Assembly (NCBI RefSeq): GCF_021389955.1
Contig: NZ_CP089980.1
Span: 247,501 to 311,500 of the forward strand
DNA length: 64,000 nucleotides
Source of the DNA: Fulvivirga maritima
GTDB taxonomy: Bacteria > Bacteroidota > Bacteroidia > Cytophagales > Cyclobacteriaceae
Reading direction: 5' to 3'
The position numbers were made by a program, and so were the translations under genes. The notes beneath the pieces were generated by a model. It was not told where the DNA came from, made no database searches, and was given only the letters and a program-made list of their open reading frames with translations. Below, in pieces: positions 46,218 through 55,402 of this stretch; the stretch's first letter is position 1, and each line of letters starts with the position of its first letter.

Positions 46218-46544
46218 ATGATTAATGTAACTGATAAAGCAAAAGAAAAATTAGTATCTCTTCGATCGGAAGAGGGAAAATCTACTGATCATAACATAAG
46301 AGTATTAGTACAGGGAGGAGGATGCTCCGGCCTGATGTACGACCTTAAGTTTGATGCAGAAGTTCAGCCTTCAGACGAAATATTTGAAGACAAAGGAATA
46401 AAAATATTAGTAGACAAGAAGAGCCTTTTATATTTACTAGGCACAACTCTTGACTTCTCAGACGGACTTAATGGTAAAGGATTTCAGTTTATCAATCCTA
46501 ATGCCACCCGCACCTGCGGATGCGGAGAAAGCTTTGCCGTATAA
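46218..46544 (+). CDS. A-type iron-sulfur cluster carrier (IscA/SufA/ErpA family)
   Basis: 108 residues. HesB-like fold with the three cluster-ligating cysteines in GGGCSGLMYDL and ATRTCGCGESF; also INVTDKAKEKLVSLRSEEGK and the SDGLNGKGFQFINPNA strand. It carries Fe-S clusters from a scaffold such as SufBCD (11.9-17.6 kb) to target proteins. Not in the suf operon but paired with a hypothetical gene; a strong terminator follows. Confidence 0.93.
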   Translation: MINVTDKAKEKLVSLRSEEGKSTDHNIRVLVQGGGCSGLMYDLKFDAEVQPSDEIFEDKGIKILVDKKSLLYLLGTTLDFSDGLNGKGFQFINPNATRTCGCGESFAV

Positions 46545-46574
46545 CCCTTAAGTAATTAGTCAAATTATTGAAAA

Positions 46575-46602
46575 GAGGCCGTTCAAAAAATTTGAACGGC
46601 CT
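46575..46602 (+). terminator. Intrinsic terminator after the A-type carrier gene
   Basis: GAGGCCGTTCAAA pairs perfectly with TTTGAACGGCCTC around two bases, followed by ATGCTTTTTAT. The 13-bp GC-rich stem lies 30 nt after the stop. Confidence 0.85.
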
Positions 46603-46661
46603 CATGCTTTTTATCAAAATCTGTTCTTCAGTAGAGCAGAATATGCATCTGTGACTCTTCT

Positions 46662-48407
46662 CTAAAAATCATATTGATTTAAAATAATACCACTTTCCAC
46701 TACAAATAGTTTATTAAGAGTAAAATCAACATAATAACTCACCTCTTTTGAGCTACCCATTTGTATTTGACTCTCTATTTCACCCGTACTTATTTTGATC
46801 TTATTGAATACCAAAACCTCATTCTCTTCAGTCACCAAATAAGTATACTCTGACGGTGAGGAGAACCTATTAGCTTTCACTTCAAACGAACTCCCATCAG
46901 CTTTTAACTTATTAATTGCGATCCTTAGATCATCAGAATCATCGACCAATTCATCACCCCATGTAGATTGCTCATATGATCTTGCTACATTTTTTGCTTT
47001 CTCCAAATCATTAAGGTGTCTATTGGCAGGAACATTAAATACCTTATCATACACCACCTTACCTTCAAAATCAATCAGAATTAACTCTTCTGAACTACTC
47101 AATAGAACACCTGACTCAGTCACTTCTAAGTATTCTATATTTGATTTTGCCTCCGTCTTTAATTTTTTAACTAATTCGGCAGACTCACCTGACTTCAAAT
47201 TATACTTATAAAGTATACTTTTACTTTTATCAAAGAGACATAAATTATCACCATGCTGGTCTATTAAAGAAAGTTCAGTTTTTATAGAATTACCATTATC
47301 CGTACCGTATAAAGGATCAATAATTTTAAAATCTTTCTTTCCAACAATTAATATTTGCTTTCCATATGTAGAGCAGAGGTATATATCTCCTCTCATTTCA
47401 ACATTTTCTACTTTTACCTGGTTTTCAGAATCAACAAACCCGATATAACGAGGACCTATTTTATTTCTAAAAACCAGCAACGTACCCTGCTCAAACTCTA
47501 TTGCATGTTTTGGCGGAGATTTAACTTTTATCCCTCTACCTTTATTTCCCCATACTCCCTCTTGAGTATAAGGGTCTAGTAAATTTGCTTTTACAGCAAG
47601 TGGAACTGAGGTATTGATCACCACTCCTCCTTTAACAAAATTAACAGGGAAAATAGGACCAGCAACAGCCAAAGAGCTTGACCATGTAGGCTCACCTGTT
47701 TTTAAGCTATACCCTTGATATTTCGTTTGTATTACGGTAGATCCAGGTCTATGACTGGCGACAAAAGCTAAGTCTCTGTAAGAATCTAAGAATAAATCGG
47801 CCACAGATCCTGCCTCTTTAGATGCTTGCCATTTCATACTACCCGATTCCCCATCAATCAAATACAATTTACTCGAAGTACAGAAAAGCACATCCTTATC
47901 TTTGGTAAGAACGGCACTCTGTAGTAATTCATTTGAATGATCTCTCCATAAAACCTTTTTTGCAGCCAAATCATAAATAGCCAATTCGTGAGATGCTGAT
48001 TGATTAATTCCACTCAACACCAGTAAATCTGATTGTGGCAAAATAATTAATGTATCAAGGCGTGGAATTTTAATAGCAGAAGATTCAAGGATGGATTCCC
48101 CTGTTCTATAATCAAGCAACATCTTCTCTCCACCTCTCTTGATTTGAAAATATGGTGTATTTTCAAATTGAGACACCTCATTATACATCAAGTTTTGAGG
48201 CACGCTTTTGGTCCACACCACCTGACCATCCTCAGAATTTATTGATGTCAAGTTATTCTCAGACACCAATAAGAGCTGACCATATGGAGAGATATACTCC
48301 CAAGAAGATTTTTCAGGTAAATCGGTAGACCAGGTTGCCGTTTGAGCATTACCGTAATTCGCTAAAGCGAATATTAAAAAAAGTGATCCTAAGTATAATT
48401 TTTTCAT
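46662..48407 (-). CDS. Secreted PQQ-repeat beta-propeller protein
   Basis: 581 residues from ATG 48407 (MKKLYLGSLFLIF), preferred because it places a signal peptide (cleaved near NAQTA) at the N-terminus; the frame runs nine codons further upstream. The body is built of outer-membrane-assembly/PQQ-like blades: INSEDGQVVWTKSVP, DLAAKKVLWRDHSN, IDGESGSMKWQASKEAG, LKTGEPTWSSSLAVAG, PYTQEGVWGNKGRG. No catalytic PQQ-dehydrogenase residues or lipobox were seen, so a structural or binding role in the periplasm is likely; no family closer than this is recognised. Confidence 0.8.
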   Translation of the reverse strand: MKKLYLGSLFLIFALANYGNAQTATWSTDLPEKSSWEYISPYGQLLLVSENNLTSINSEDGQVVWTKSVPQNLMYNEVSQFENTPYFQIKRGGEKMLLDYRTGESILESSAIKIPRLDTLIILPQSDLLVLSGINQSASHELAIYDLAAKKVLWRDHSNELLQSAVLTKDKDVLFCTSSKLYLIDGESGSMKWQASKEAGSVADLFLDSYRDLAFVASHRPGSTVIQTKYQGYSLKTGEPTWSSSLAVAGPIFPVNFVKGGVVINTSVPLAVKANLLDPYTQEGVWGNKGRGIKVKSPPKHAIEFEQGTLLVFRNKIGPRYIGFVDSENQVKVENVEMRGDIYLCSTYGKQILIVGKKDFKIIDPLYGTDNGNSIKTELSLIDQHGDNLCLFDKSKSILYKYNLKSGESAELVKKLKTEAKSNIEYLEVTESGVLLSSSEELILIDFEGKVVYDKVFNVPANRHLNDLEKAKNVARSYEQSTWGDELVDDSDDLRIAINKLKADGSSFEVKANRFSSPSEYTYLVTEENEVLVFNKIKISTGEIESQIQMGSSKEVSYYVDFTLNKLFVVESGIILNQYDF

Positions 48408-48510
48408 AAAAAATAATTTCACACAAAGTAACACCTAAAAATCTCATTGAAAGAGTCAATTATTAAAAAAATCTAACATGAAATAAAACAAAAATCAGCC
48501 CCACATTTCA

Positions 48511-48933
48511 TCACACCTCTGCCACGCACTTCAGCTCTATGGCTATTGGTGTGGGTAGTGCATTCACTTCTACCGTAGTTCGGCAAGGCTGATTTTCTTT
48601 AAAATATTGAGCATAAACTTTATTATAGATGGCAAAATCATCCTTTATGTTGGTAAGGAATACCGTAACATCTACCAATTTATCCCAGCTGCTGCCAGCA
48701 TCTTCCAATATAAACCTGACATTTTCAAAAACCGCATGGCACTGGGCTTCTATATCATAAGCCACTATATCGCCCGCTTCATTTAAGGTAACTCCAGGAA
48801 TCTGTTTACTGCCTTTTTTTCTAGGCCCTACCCCAGAGAGAAAGAGTAAACCGCCCACCTTTCTTGCATGTGGATATAGGCCTACTGCCTCTGGCGCCTT
48901 ATCGGAGTTCATTATATTTTTTGGATCATTCAT
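48511..48933 (-). CDS. RidA/YjgF family reactive-intermediate deaminase
   Basis: 140 residues. RidA enzymes hydrolyse reactive enamine/imine intermediates from PLP enzymes. The substrate arginine is in QPCRTTVEVNALPTP, and DKLVDVTVFLTNI, FENVRFILEDAGSSW and the C-terminal AIELKCVAEV are typical; the Pro/Gly loop LFLSGVGPRKKGSK is longer than in E. coli RidA, as in some subgroups. Divergent from the small membrane protein gene. Confidence 0.9.
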   Translation of the reverse strand: MNDPKNIMNSDKAPEAVGLYPHARKVGGLLFLSGVGPRKKGSKQIPGVTLNEAGDIVAYDIEAQCHAVFENVRFILEDAGSSWDKLVDVTVFLTNIKDDFAIYNKVYAQYFKENQPCRTTVEVNALPTPIAIELKCVAEV

Positions 48934-48988
48934 AATAGTATGGCACTTATGTTGAATAATAATTAGTAAACCTTAAAACTGAAAAACT

Positions 48989-49195
48989 ATGTTCGTAACA
49001 ATATTAACGTTTATCTATAGTGGCATTGCAATTTATGTTTTATACCGATACGCTAAGAAAAAGGCCTCTCGCATAGCAGCATGGAGAGAAAAGGCCAATC
49101 TTAAATTGAATACTATGATGCCTTCCAATAAAAATTGGAGCAAAAACTCTGAAAAAAGAGAGCCTGTTTCTGAGCTTCACACTGAAGTGAATTGA
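48989..49195 (+). CDS. Small membrane protein, 68 residues
   Basis: One N-terminal transmembrane helix (about 2-20, FVTILTFIYSGIAIYVLYRY) followed by a basic stretch KKKASRIAAWREK, predicting a cytoplasmic Lys/Arg-rich tail. No family recognised. The ATG is 55 nt from the divergent RidA start. Its being real rests on ORF size and membrane topology. Confidence 0.55.
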   Translation: MFVTILTFIYSGIAIYVLYRYAKKKASRIAAWREKANLKLNTMMPSNKNWSKNSEKREPVSELHTEVN

Positions 49196-49237
49196 TGATT
49201 TTTTGGTAGCAAAGCGGAAAATAATTCCACAAAGCGA

Positions 49238-50527
49238 CTAAGAGTTCATTATCTCTTCGATCTCATCGGCTTCTAAAGGAATATTTTCCATAAGGTCTAT
49301 TAAACCATCATCAGTAATCACAACATTGTTTTCCAGCCTGATGCCCAGATTCTCTTCTCTGATGTAGATTCCTGGCTCAACGGTAAACACCATTCCAGGC
49401 TTCATTTCCTGGTAAATGTTGCCTACATCATGCACGTCTAAACCCAAATGGTGAGAAGTACCGTGCATAAAATATTTTTTATATGCCGGCTGCAACTCGG
49501 TGCTATTTTTAAGGTCAGTTTTATCTAGCAAGCCCAGTTCCAGCAACTCACTTTGCATATACAGCCCTACCTCTTTATGATACTGTGCTATTACATTTCC
49601 GGGCACTAACATTTGCATAGCCTCCTTCATTACCCGGTGTACTGCTTCATAAATTTCACGTTGCCGCTTAGTAAACCTCCCTGAAACAGGGATAGTTCGG
49701 GTCATATCTGCATTATAGTTCGCATATTCTGCACCTACATCCATGAGCAATAAATCGCCTTCCTTACACTCCATGCTGTTTTCAATGTAATGAAGCACAC
49801 AAGCATTAGCTCCAGAGGCCACTATTGGTGAATAAGCAAAGCCCCTTGACCCGCTCCTCACAAACTCATGAATGTACTCCGCTTCCACCTCATATTCCAT
49901 CACACCCGGTTTTACAAAATTAAGCACCCTTCTGAATCCTTGCTCTGTGATATTACATGCTTTCTGCAAAGCATCTATTTCCCATTCAGATTTTATGGCT
50001 CTCAGGTGATGCATAAGCGGAGCAGCCCGCTCATATTTATGAAGTGGGTACTTTTCTTTACAGCTTTTTATAAACCGAGCATCTCTGGTTTCCACATCTG
50101 CCGCTGACCTTATATGTTCATTAGTATTTAGGTAAACATGCTCTACCTCCCCCATTAAGGTTTGAAAAATACCTTCAAAATCAGTTAGCCAATAAACAGA
50201 TGGAATGCCGCTTGCCTCTTCAGCTTCTTGCTTGGTGTACTTATGCCCTTCCCATATCGCTATGTTCTCATTAGTCTCCCTCAAGAAAAGAATTTCCCTC
50301 AGTCTATCGCTATGAAAATCAGGGTACAGCACCAAAATACTCTCCTCCTGATCTATGCCGGAGAGGTAATAAATATCATTGTTTTGCCTGAAAGCCATAG
50401 TGCCATCAGCATTGGTAGGCATAATGTCATTAGAATTAAAAACGGCCAATGAATTAGGCTTCAATAAATCAGCAAATCTTGCTCTATTTCTAACAAAAAG
50501 CTCTTTATTTATAGGTTGGTAGCGCAT
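49238..50527 (-). CDS. pepP: Aminopeptidase P (Xaa-Pro aminopeptidase), M24B
   Basis: 429 residues. Removes N-terminal residues that precede proline. An N-terminal creatinase-like domain is followed by the pita-bread catalytic domain with metal ligands in LLMDVGAEYANYNADMTRTI (two Asp), HGTSHHLGLDVHD (His), VFTVEPGIYI (Glu) and GIRLENNVVIT (Glu). Cytoplasmic, no signal peptide. Divergent from the subtilase gene 44 nt away. Confidence 0.96.
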   Translation of the reverse strand: MRYQPINKELFVRNRARFADLLKPNSLAVFNSNDIMPTNADGTMAFRQNNDIYYLSGIDQEESILVLYPDFHSDRLREILFLRETNENIAIWEGHKYTKQEAEEASGIPSVYWLTDFEGIFQTLMGEVEHVYLNTNEHIRSAADVETRDARFIKSCKEKYPLHKYERAAPLMHHLRAIKSEWEIDALQKACNITEQGFRRVLNFVKPGVMEYEVEAEYIHEFVRSGSRGFAYSPIVASGANACVLHYIENSMECKEGDLLLMDVGAEYANYNADMTRTIPVSGRFTKRQREIYEAVHRVMKEAMQMLVPGNVIAQYHKEVGLYMQSELLELGLLDKTDLKNSTELQPAYKKYFMHGTSHHLGLDVHDVGNIYQEMKPGMVFTVEPGIYIREENLGIRLENNVVITDDGLIDLMENIPLEADEIEEIMNS

Positions 50528-50571
50528 AGCATTATTTTTTAAATGGTGAAGATTAAACGGGCCTTATAGAT

Positions 50572-52041
50572 ATGATGAAAAAACTAATACTTATTGCTTT
50601 CATTTTTTTCTATGGTCTGACCTGCGGTGCTCAACAAAAATACTGGATATACTTCAAAGACAAAACTGCTTTTTCATCCAATAAAAATGCTTCTGACTAC
50701 TTAGACTTTCCCGTTTCTGACATCTACAAAGACAGCCTTCAGGCCTTAGGAATTACTATTCAACACCAATCTAAGTGGCTCAATGCCGTAACCGCTCAAC
50801 TCACCAAAACTGAAGAACAGACGTTAATAAAAATAGGATTTATAGAATCCATTGATCTCGTCAATCAAAACATAAAAGTGTGCTCCACCGCTCAGTTTGG
50901 AGACAGCAATCTAGCCTTACAACAAATAAAAGCTGACACCCTCATAAAACTACATTGGCATGCCGAAGGAGTAAAAATCGGGATTATAGATGGCGGTTTT
51001 CTGGGAGCCAATAAAGACGAAACGCTTATACCCATTATTGAAAAAGGTCAGGTGGCAGCCTACAAAAATTATATTGAAGAAGACGTTACCGATCCCTACA
51101 TAGGTCAAAAAAGGCTTCAAGATCACCACGGCACCAAAGTATGGAAGTATATAGGAGGTTATTCTGCTGCTAAGGACAAATATTTTGGCCTGGCCACCAA
51201 AGCTCAGTACTACCTGGCCCGAACTGATCAGGGAGACAAAGAGCATCGTGGAGAAGAGGACTACTGGGTAGCCGCTCTGGAATGGATGCATGAGCAAGGC
51301 GTTAGCATCGTAAATTCATCATTGGGTTATTCTACAGGCTTTACTAACCCTAAAGAAAACTACTCCCCGGCAGATGCTGACGGTAAAAGCAGTGCCATTT
51401 CACGAGCTGCCACCATAGCAGCTAAAAAGAAAGGTATGATCATAGTAATCTCTGCAGGAAATGATGGCAGCAATAAGTTCAAGGTAGTAGCGCTACCTGC
51501 CGATGCCGAAGGTGTGATAACCGTAGGCGCCACCGGACACCAGGAATGGAACAAGCAGTTTTATAGCGCCATTGGCCCTGAAGGCTTGTCATATGTAAAA
51601 CCTGACCTCTCTTGCTTTTCTGCTACAGGAACATCTTTCGCAGCACCGGTTATTACCAGTATTATTGCCTCAGTTAAAGGAGCAAACCCCAACCTGAGGA
51701 ACAAAGAACTGATCAAAACACTAAAAGCTTCTTGCCATCTACATGCCTTCCCTAATAATTATATAGGCAATGGAGTACCTAACGTTAATCATCTACTTGG
51801 TCTTATTGCCGAACAGCCTTCACCTGTAACGTCAGAAACCATCACCTCAAAAACCGATGAAGTAGAAATAGCTTTGACCAGTGAAAATATAGTAGCCTTT
51901 CATAAATCTGATAAAGTGAATGTTATTTCTCAAAAGTCTCTACGTCACAAAAAAGGCATTGTAACTATAAAAAAAATAGAAAATGCTAAAAGAACTACCC
52001 TGGCTACTCCTGAAAAAGTCATTGAAATAATCTGGAAATGA
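50572..52041 (+). CDS. Secreted subtilisin-like serine peptidase (S8)
   Basis: 489 residues. Signal peptide (about 1-21). Triad: Asp140 in KIGIIDGGF, His186 in LQDHHGTKV, Ser355 in ATGTSFAAPV; oxyanion Asn297 in SAGNDGS. The usual DSG motif is DGG and the Asp-His spacing is short. N-terminal residues 22-110 may be a propeptide/inhibitor-like domain; about 90 residues after the catalytic domain are unassigned and do not match the T9SS C-terminal sorting domain. The second ATG of the initial MM is equally possible as start. Ends 3 nt before the convergent TMEM175 gene's stop. Confidence 0.93.
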   Translation: MMKKLILIAFIFFYGLTCGAQQKYWIYFKDKTAFSSNKNASDYLDFPVSDIYKDSLQALGITIQHQSKWLNAVTAQLTKTEEQTLIKIGFIESIDLVNQNIKVCSTAQFGDSNLALQQIKADTLIKLHWHAEGVKIGIIDGGFLGANKDETLIPIIEKGQVAAYKNYIEEDVTDPYIGQKRLQDHHGTKVWKYIGGYSAAKDKYFGLATKAQYYLARTDQGDKEHRGEEDYWVAALEWMHEQGVSIVNSSLGYSTGFTNPKENYSPADADGKSSAISRAATIAAKKKGMIIVISAGNDGSNKFKVVALPADAEGVITVGATGHQEWNKQFYSAIGPEGLSYVKPDLSCFSATGTSFAAPVITSIIASVKGANPNLRNKELIKTLKASCHLHAFPNNYIGNGVPNVNHLLGLIAEQPSPVTSETITSKTDEVEIALTSENIVAFHKSDKVNVISQKSLRHKKGIVTIKKIENAKRTTLATPEKVIEIIWK

Positions 52042-52044
52042 TGT

Positions 52045-52809
52045 TTAAGCTACAGTGGCCCTGAGCTTTTTCCTGGCTCTGCGCTCACGGATGAGGATGA
52101 TAACATTCAAAAGATAAACAACGCCAGCCCAGCCGGATGCTGATCCACCAAAAATCCAGACTATGAGCATTGACACTAATGGCACTCCCGTTATCAAAGC
52201 ATATTTACGAACCTCTCGAAGCGTAAGCTCCTTTTCGCGTTTATTAAGTTGTAATTCTTGAGCCTTTTTATGCGCTCGCCAGTACCAAAGAAAAAAGATC
52301 AGATAAATAAGAAAAAAGCCTATTCCGAACCGCACCATGAGATCAGCCCACTGCTCTGTATTGAGGTTAGCATGTTGCATTTCATTAGCTTTTAAAGCCA
52401 TTGCTGCCGAATGAACACCAAACCACTGCATAACCTTTAACCATACCACCGTACCTAATATATTAAACAAGTACTTCAGCGGGTATACATAGAAGAGTAA
52501 AATGAATAAGAAAATAAAATTAAGGGTTCTATTAAAGTTATCTTCCAGCCCATATTTAGTGAAATACTTATAATGGCCATTCCAGATAGCAAGCAAAACC
52601 ATGCTACAGAATATAAAGCCCAAAAAGCCATACATAGAAACCTGCAACTCCAAATAAGTAGTAGGTACTGAAACGGAAATTACCAGCAAAGTAATAGAAA
52701 AGCCAAATACAGTATCTGTGAGGGCTTCTAATCTCGAAGCCTCCAGACCTCTAAACCTAAAACCTTCAGGAGAAACCTCCTTACCAGCTTTAAACTGATC
52801 TCTAAACAT
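52045..52809 (-). CDS. TMEM175-family (DUF1211) potassium channel-like protein
   Basis: 254 residues with about six predicted membrane helices. The first helix carries the family signature RLEALTDTVFGFSITLLVIS, a variant of the RxxxFSD pattern with Leu for Phe and Thr for Ser. Further helices: FLGFIFCSMVLLAIWNGHYK, FIFLFILLFYVYPLKYLF. Bacterial TMEM175 proteins form K+-permeable tetramers in the inner membrane. The KirBac gene at 10.5 kb is a second K+ channel in this window. Function from homology only. Confidence 0.82.
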   Translation of the reverse strand: MFRDQFKAGKEVSPEGFRFRGLEASRLEALTDTVFGFSITLLVISVSVPTTYLELQVSMYGFLGFIFCSMVLLAIWNGHYKYFTKYGLEDNFNRTLNFIFLFILLFYVYPLKYLFNILGTVVWLKVMQWFGVHSAAMALKANEMQHANLNTEQWADLMVRFGIGFFLIYLIFFLWYWRAHKKAQELQLNKREKELTLREVRKYALITGVPLVSMLIVWIFGGSASGWAGVVYLLNVIILIRERRARKKLRATVA

Positions 52810-52874
52810 GTATTATTTAATTGAATGACACTAAAATAAATGCCATTTTAAAAAATAATCTTCTATGTTCCTAT

Positions 52875-54755
52875 TTATGAGAGTTCAGATAATTCCAGCC
52901 AGCGCATTTCCTTTTCATCGAGCTCATTTTCTATGGCTTTCAGTTCTGCACCCCAGTCATTAAGCTTTACATGATCCTGCTCGCCGGAGTTCATTAATTC
53001 ATGCAGTTCTTCTTTCTTTTTATTGAGCTTCTCAATATCCTTTTCTAAAGTATCAAACTCCCGCTTTTCATTATAAGACATCTTTCTGCCTTCATCGGTT
53101 TTTACTTTTACCGTTTTAGGCTCGGCTTCCACTTTAGTTACTTCGGCCTTTTCAGCTTCTTCCTTAGCTTTAGCATATTCTCGGTACACAGAGTAGTTGC
53201 CCGGGAAATCCTGAATTTCATTGGTCTTATCAAACACAAACAGGTGATCTACCAATCTATCCATAAAATACCTATCGTGAGATACTATGATAAGGCAGCC
53301 CTGAAACTGACTTAGAAAATCTTCTAAAGTTCTCAAGGTAATTAGATCGAGGTCATTGGTAGGCTCATCCAGAATTAAAAAGTTAGGATTTTGCACAAGA
53401 ACGCATAGCAGCTGCAAGCGCCTTTTCTCCCCACCGCTGAGCTTATCTACAAAATCATGCTGCGCTGCCGGAGCAAAATTGAATAAAGTCAAAAACCTGG
53501 AAGCCGTTACTGTGCTGCCATCTGCCATGGTAATTACCTCAGCAATCTCCTGCACCACATCTATCACCTTACTTCCTGATTTAAATTCGGGTTCCTTCTG
53601 TTTATAGTAGCCAATTGCTGTAGTAGCTCCTTTCACTATTTCACCTTCATCAGGCTTAATGCTACCTGTAAGTGTATTTAAAAAAGTAGATTTACCGGTT
53701 CCATTCTTGCCCACTATACCTACACGCTCACCTCTCTTGAAAATATATGAAAAGTGTTTAAACAGCTCCTTTTCTCCAAATGACTTTGATATGGAATCTA
53801 TCTCTAAAATTTTTCCGCCCTGCCTTCTTCCCTTTACCTCTAATTCAAGCTGCTGCTTTTCCAGGTTCTGATGCGCCTTTTTCTTAATATCTTCAAAAGC
53901 ATCAATTCTGTATTTGGCCTTGGTTCCCCTTGCTTTTGGCTGCCTTCTGATCCAATCCAGCTCCTTGCCGTACAGGTTTTTGGCCTTTTCCTTTTCAGCC
54001 TGCTGATTCTGTTCACGCTCCGCCTTCTTTTCAAGGAAATAAGAATAGTTACCAGAATATTTAAAAATCTGACTTTGGTCTAACTCTATAATTTCATTAG
54101 TAACACTCTCCAGAAAGTAACGATCGTGAGTTACCATAATAATACCCATCTGGCTCTGAGAGAGGTACTCTTCTAACCACTCAATCGCTTCTAGATCCAA
54201 ATGGTTAGTAGGCTCATCTAAAATAACCAGATCAGGTTTTTCCAATAATGTTTTAGCCAAACCCACTCTTTTCTTTTGACCTCCGGAAAGAGAATCTATA
54301 TTTTGTTGCTGATCATGAATACCCAGTCTACCTAATATCTCCTTCACCTGGCTTTCATAATTCCAGGCATCTAACTCATCCATACGCGTAATAAGGGTAG
54401 TAAGCTGGTCAGTAGCACTAGGGTCTGTGGCCGACTTCACTAGTAAATGCTCATATTCCTTCACCAGCTTAGCCACAGGCTCATCACTATCCAGCACTGC
54501 TTCTATCACAGAAAGAGAATTATCAAATTCAGGCTGCTGATTCAGAAAAGTAACTTTTACGTCATTAGCTACTACTACTTCTCCAGTATCAGGTACATCC
54601 AGGCCAGCCAATATTTTCAATAGTGTAGACTTCCCACTTCCGTTTACACCTACTAAAGCTACTTTTTGTCCTTGTTCTATTCCAAAAGAGATATCCTGAA
54701 AGAGCACCCTGGCTCCAAATGATTTTGATATTTTATCTACTGATAGGTAATTCAT
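52875..54755 (-). CDS. ABC-F family ATPase (Uup/EttA-like)
   Basis: 626 residues, two ATP-binding cassettes without membrane domains. Cassette 1 Walker [13 protein letters not shown], signature LSGGQKKRVGLAK, Walker B LVILDEPTNHLDLEAIEWLE; cassette 2 Walker A KNGTGKSTFLNTL, signature LSGGEKRRLQLL, Walker B FLILDEPTNDLDLITLRTLE. A charged C-terminal coiled coil (about 535-626) is Uup-like. Such proteins act on the ribosome E-site or on DNA transposition/branched structures. The linker between cassettes (about 235-310) is arginine/lysine rich, including a conserved PKARGTKAKYR. Cytoplasmic. Confidence 0.94.
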   Translation of the reverse strand: MNYLSVDKISKSFGARVLFQDISFGIEQGQKVALVGVNGSGKSTLLKILAGLDVPDTGEVVVANDVKVTFLNQQPEFDNSLSVIEAVLDSDEPVAKLVKEYEHLLVKSATDPSATDQLTTLITRMDELDAWNYESQVKEILGRLGIHDQQQNIDSLSGGQKKRVGLAKTLLEKPDLVILDEPTNHLDLEAIEWLEEYLSQSQMGIIMVTHDRYFLESVTNEIIELDQSQIFKYSGNYSYFLEKKAEREQNQQAEKEKAKNLYGKELDWIRRQPKARGTKAKYRIDAFEDIKKKAHQNLEKQQLELEVKGRRQGGKILEIDSISKSFGEKELFKHFSYIFKRGERVGIVGKNGTGKSTFLNTLTGSIKPDEGEIVKGATTAIGYYKQKEPEFKSGSKVIDVVQEIAEVITMADGSTVTASRFLTLFNFAPAAQHDFVDKLSGGEKRRLQLLCVLVQNPNFLILDEPTNDLDLITLRTLEDFLSQFQGCLIIVSHDRYFMDRLVDHLFVFDKTNEIQDFPGNYSVYREYAKAKEEAEKAEVTKVEAEPKTVKVKTDEGRKMSYNEKREFDTLEKDIEKLNKKKEELHELMNSGEQDHVKLNDWGAELKAIENELDEKEMRWLELSELS

Positions 54756-54870
54756 AAGACAAAACTAAGGGAATTTACATGCAGTTTTAACATTACATGG
54801 TTTTATTAAATCTGTAGCAAAATAAGATATTGCTCCAACTGCCAAATATTACTATATTGTATTAAACCTC

Positions 54871-55398
54871 ATGATTATGAAAACAGGAAAAGTACTACTC
54901 TCCATCTTAGGAGTTATTCTGCTCCTTGCCGCTATTTTGCTCATCACCGGCCCTTCAAAAGTACATATGGATCGATCGATTACTATCAATGCCCCTAAGG
55001 AAAAGGTATACAGCACCATTAATAATATGAAGAAATTTAATGAGTGGTCCCCCTGGTATGAGATGGATCCTAGTGCTAAATACTCATTTGAAGGCCCCGA
55101 TAGCGGTGTTGGCGCCAAAATGACCTGGGAAAGTGCGGAGGTAGGCTCCGGTGCCATGTGGATAGTAGATGCCGAAGATAATAAAAAGGTAGACATGCAA
55201 ATGGACTTCGGTTTTGGAGGCGAGACTCATGCCTTATTAATATTAAAACCTACAGACGAAGGCACCTTAGTCACCTGGACCTATGAAGAAAAACCAGGCA
55301 TGATAGCGCGAATGATGTATCACTTCATAGACTTAGAAGCCGTATTAGCACCTGACTATGAGCAAGGATTGAAAAAACTAAAAAGCAACCTGGAATAA
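54871..55398 (+). CDS. SRPBCC-family protein (polyketide cyclase/dehydrase-like)
   Basis: 175 residues. One N-terminal membrane helix (about 6-24, VLLSILGVILLLAAILLI) then a START-like fold: VHMDRSITINAPKEKVYSTI, the FNEWSPWYEMDP motif, a strand set ending TWTYEEKPGMIARMMYHFID, and a C-terminal helix with GLKKLKSNLE. Family members bind hydrophobic ligands; the ligand here is unknown. ATG 54871 follows a short spacer after the divergent ABC-F gene. Confidence 0.85.
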   Translation: MIMKTGKVLLSILGVILLLAAILLITGPSKVHMDRSITINAPKEKVYSTINNMKKFNEWSPWYEMDPSAKYSFEGPDSGVGAKMTWESAEVGSGAMWIVDAEDNKKVDMQMDFGFGGETHALLILKPTDEGTLVTWTYEEKPGMIARMMYHFIDLEAVLAPDYEQGLKKLKSNLE

Positions 55399-55402
55399 GT
55401 GA

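Noticed and set aside
50572-52041. T9SS-secreted peptidase
   Set aside because: The C-terminus lacks the recognisable Por secretion sorting pattern; ordinary signal peptide only.
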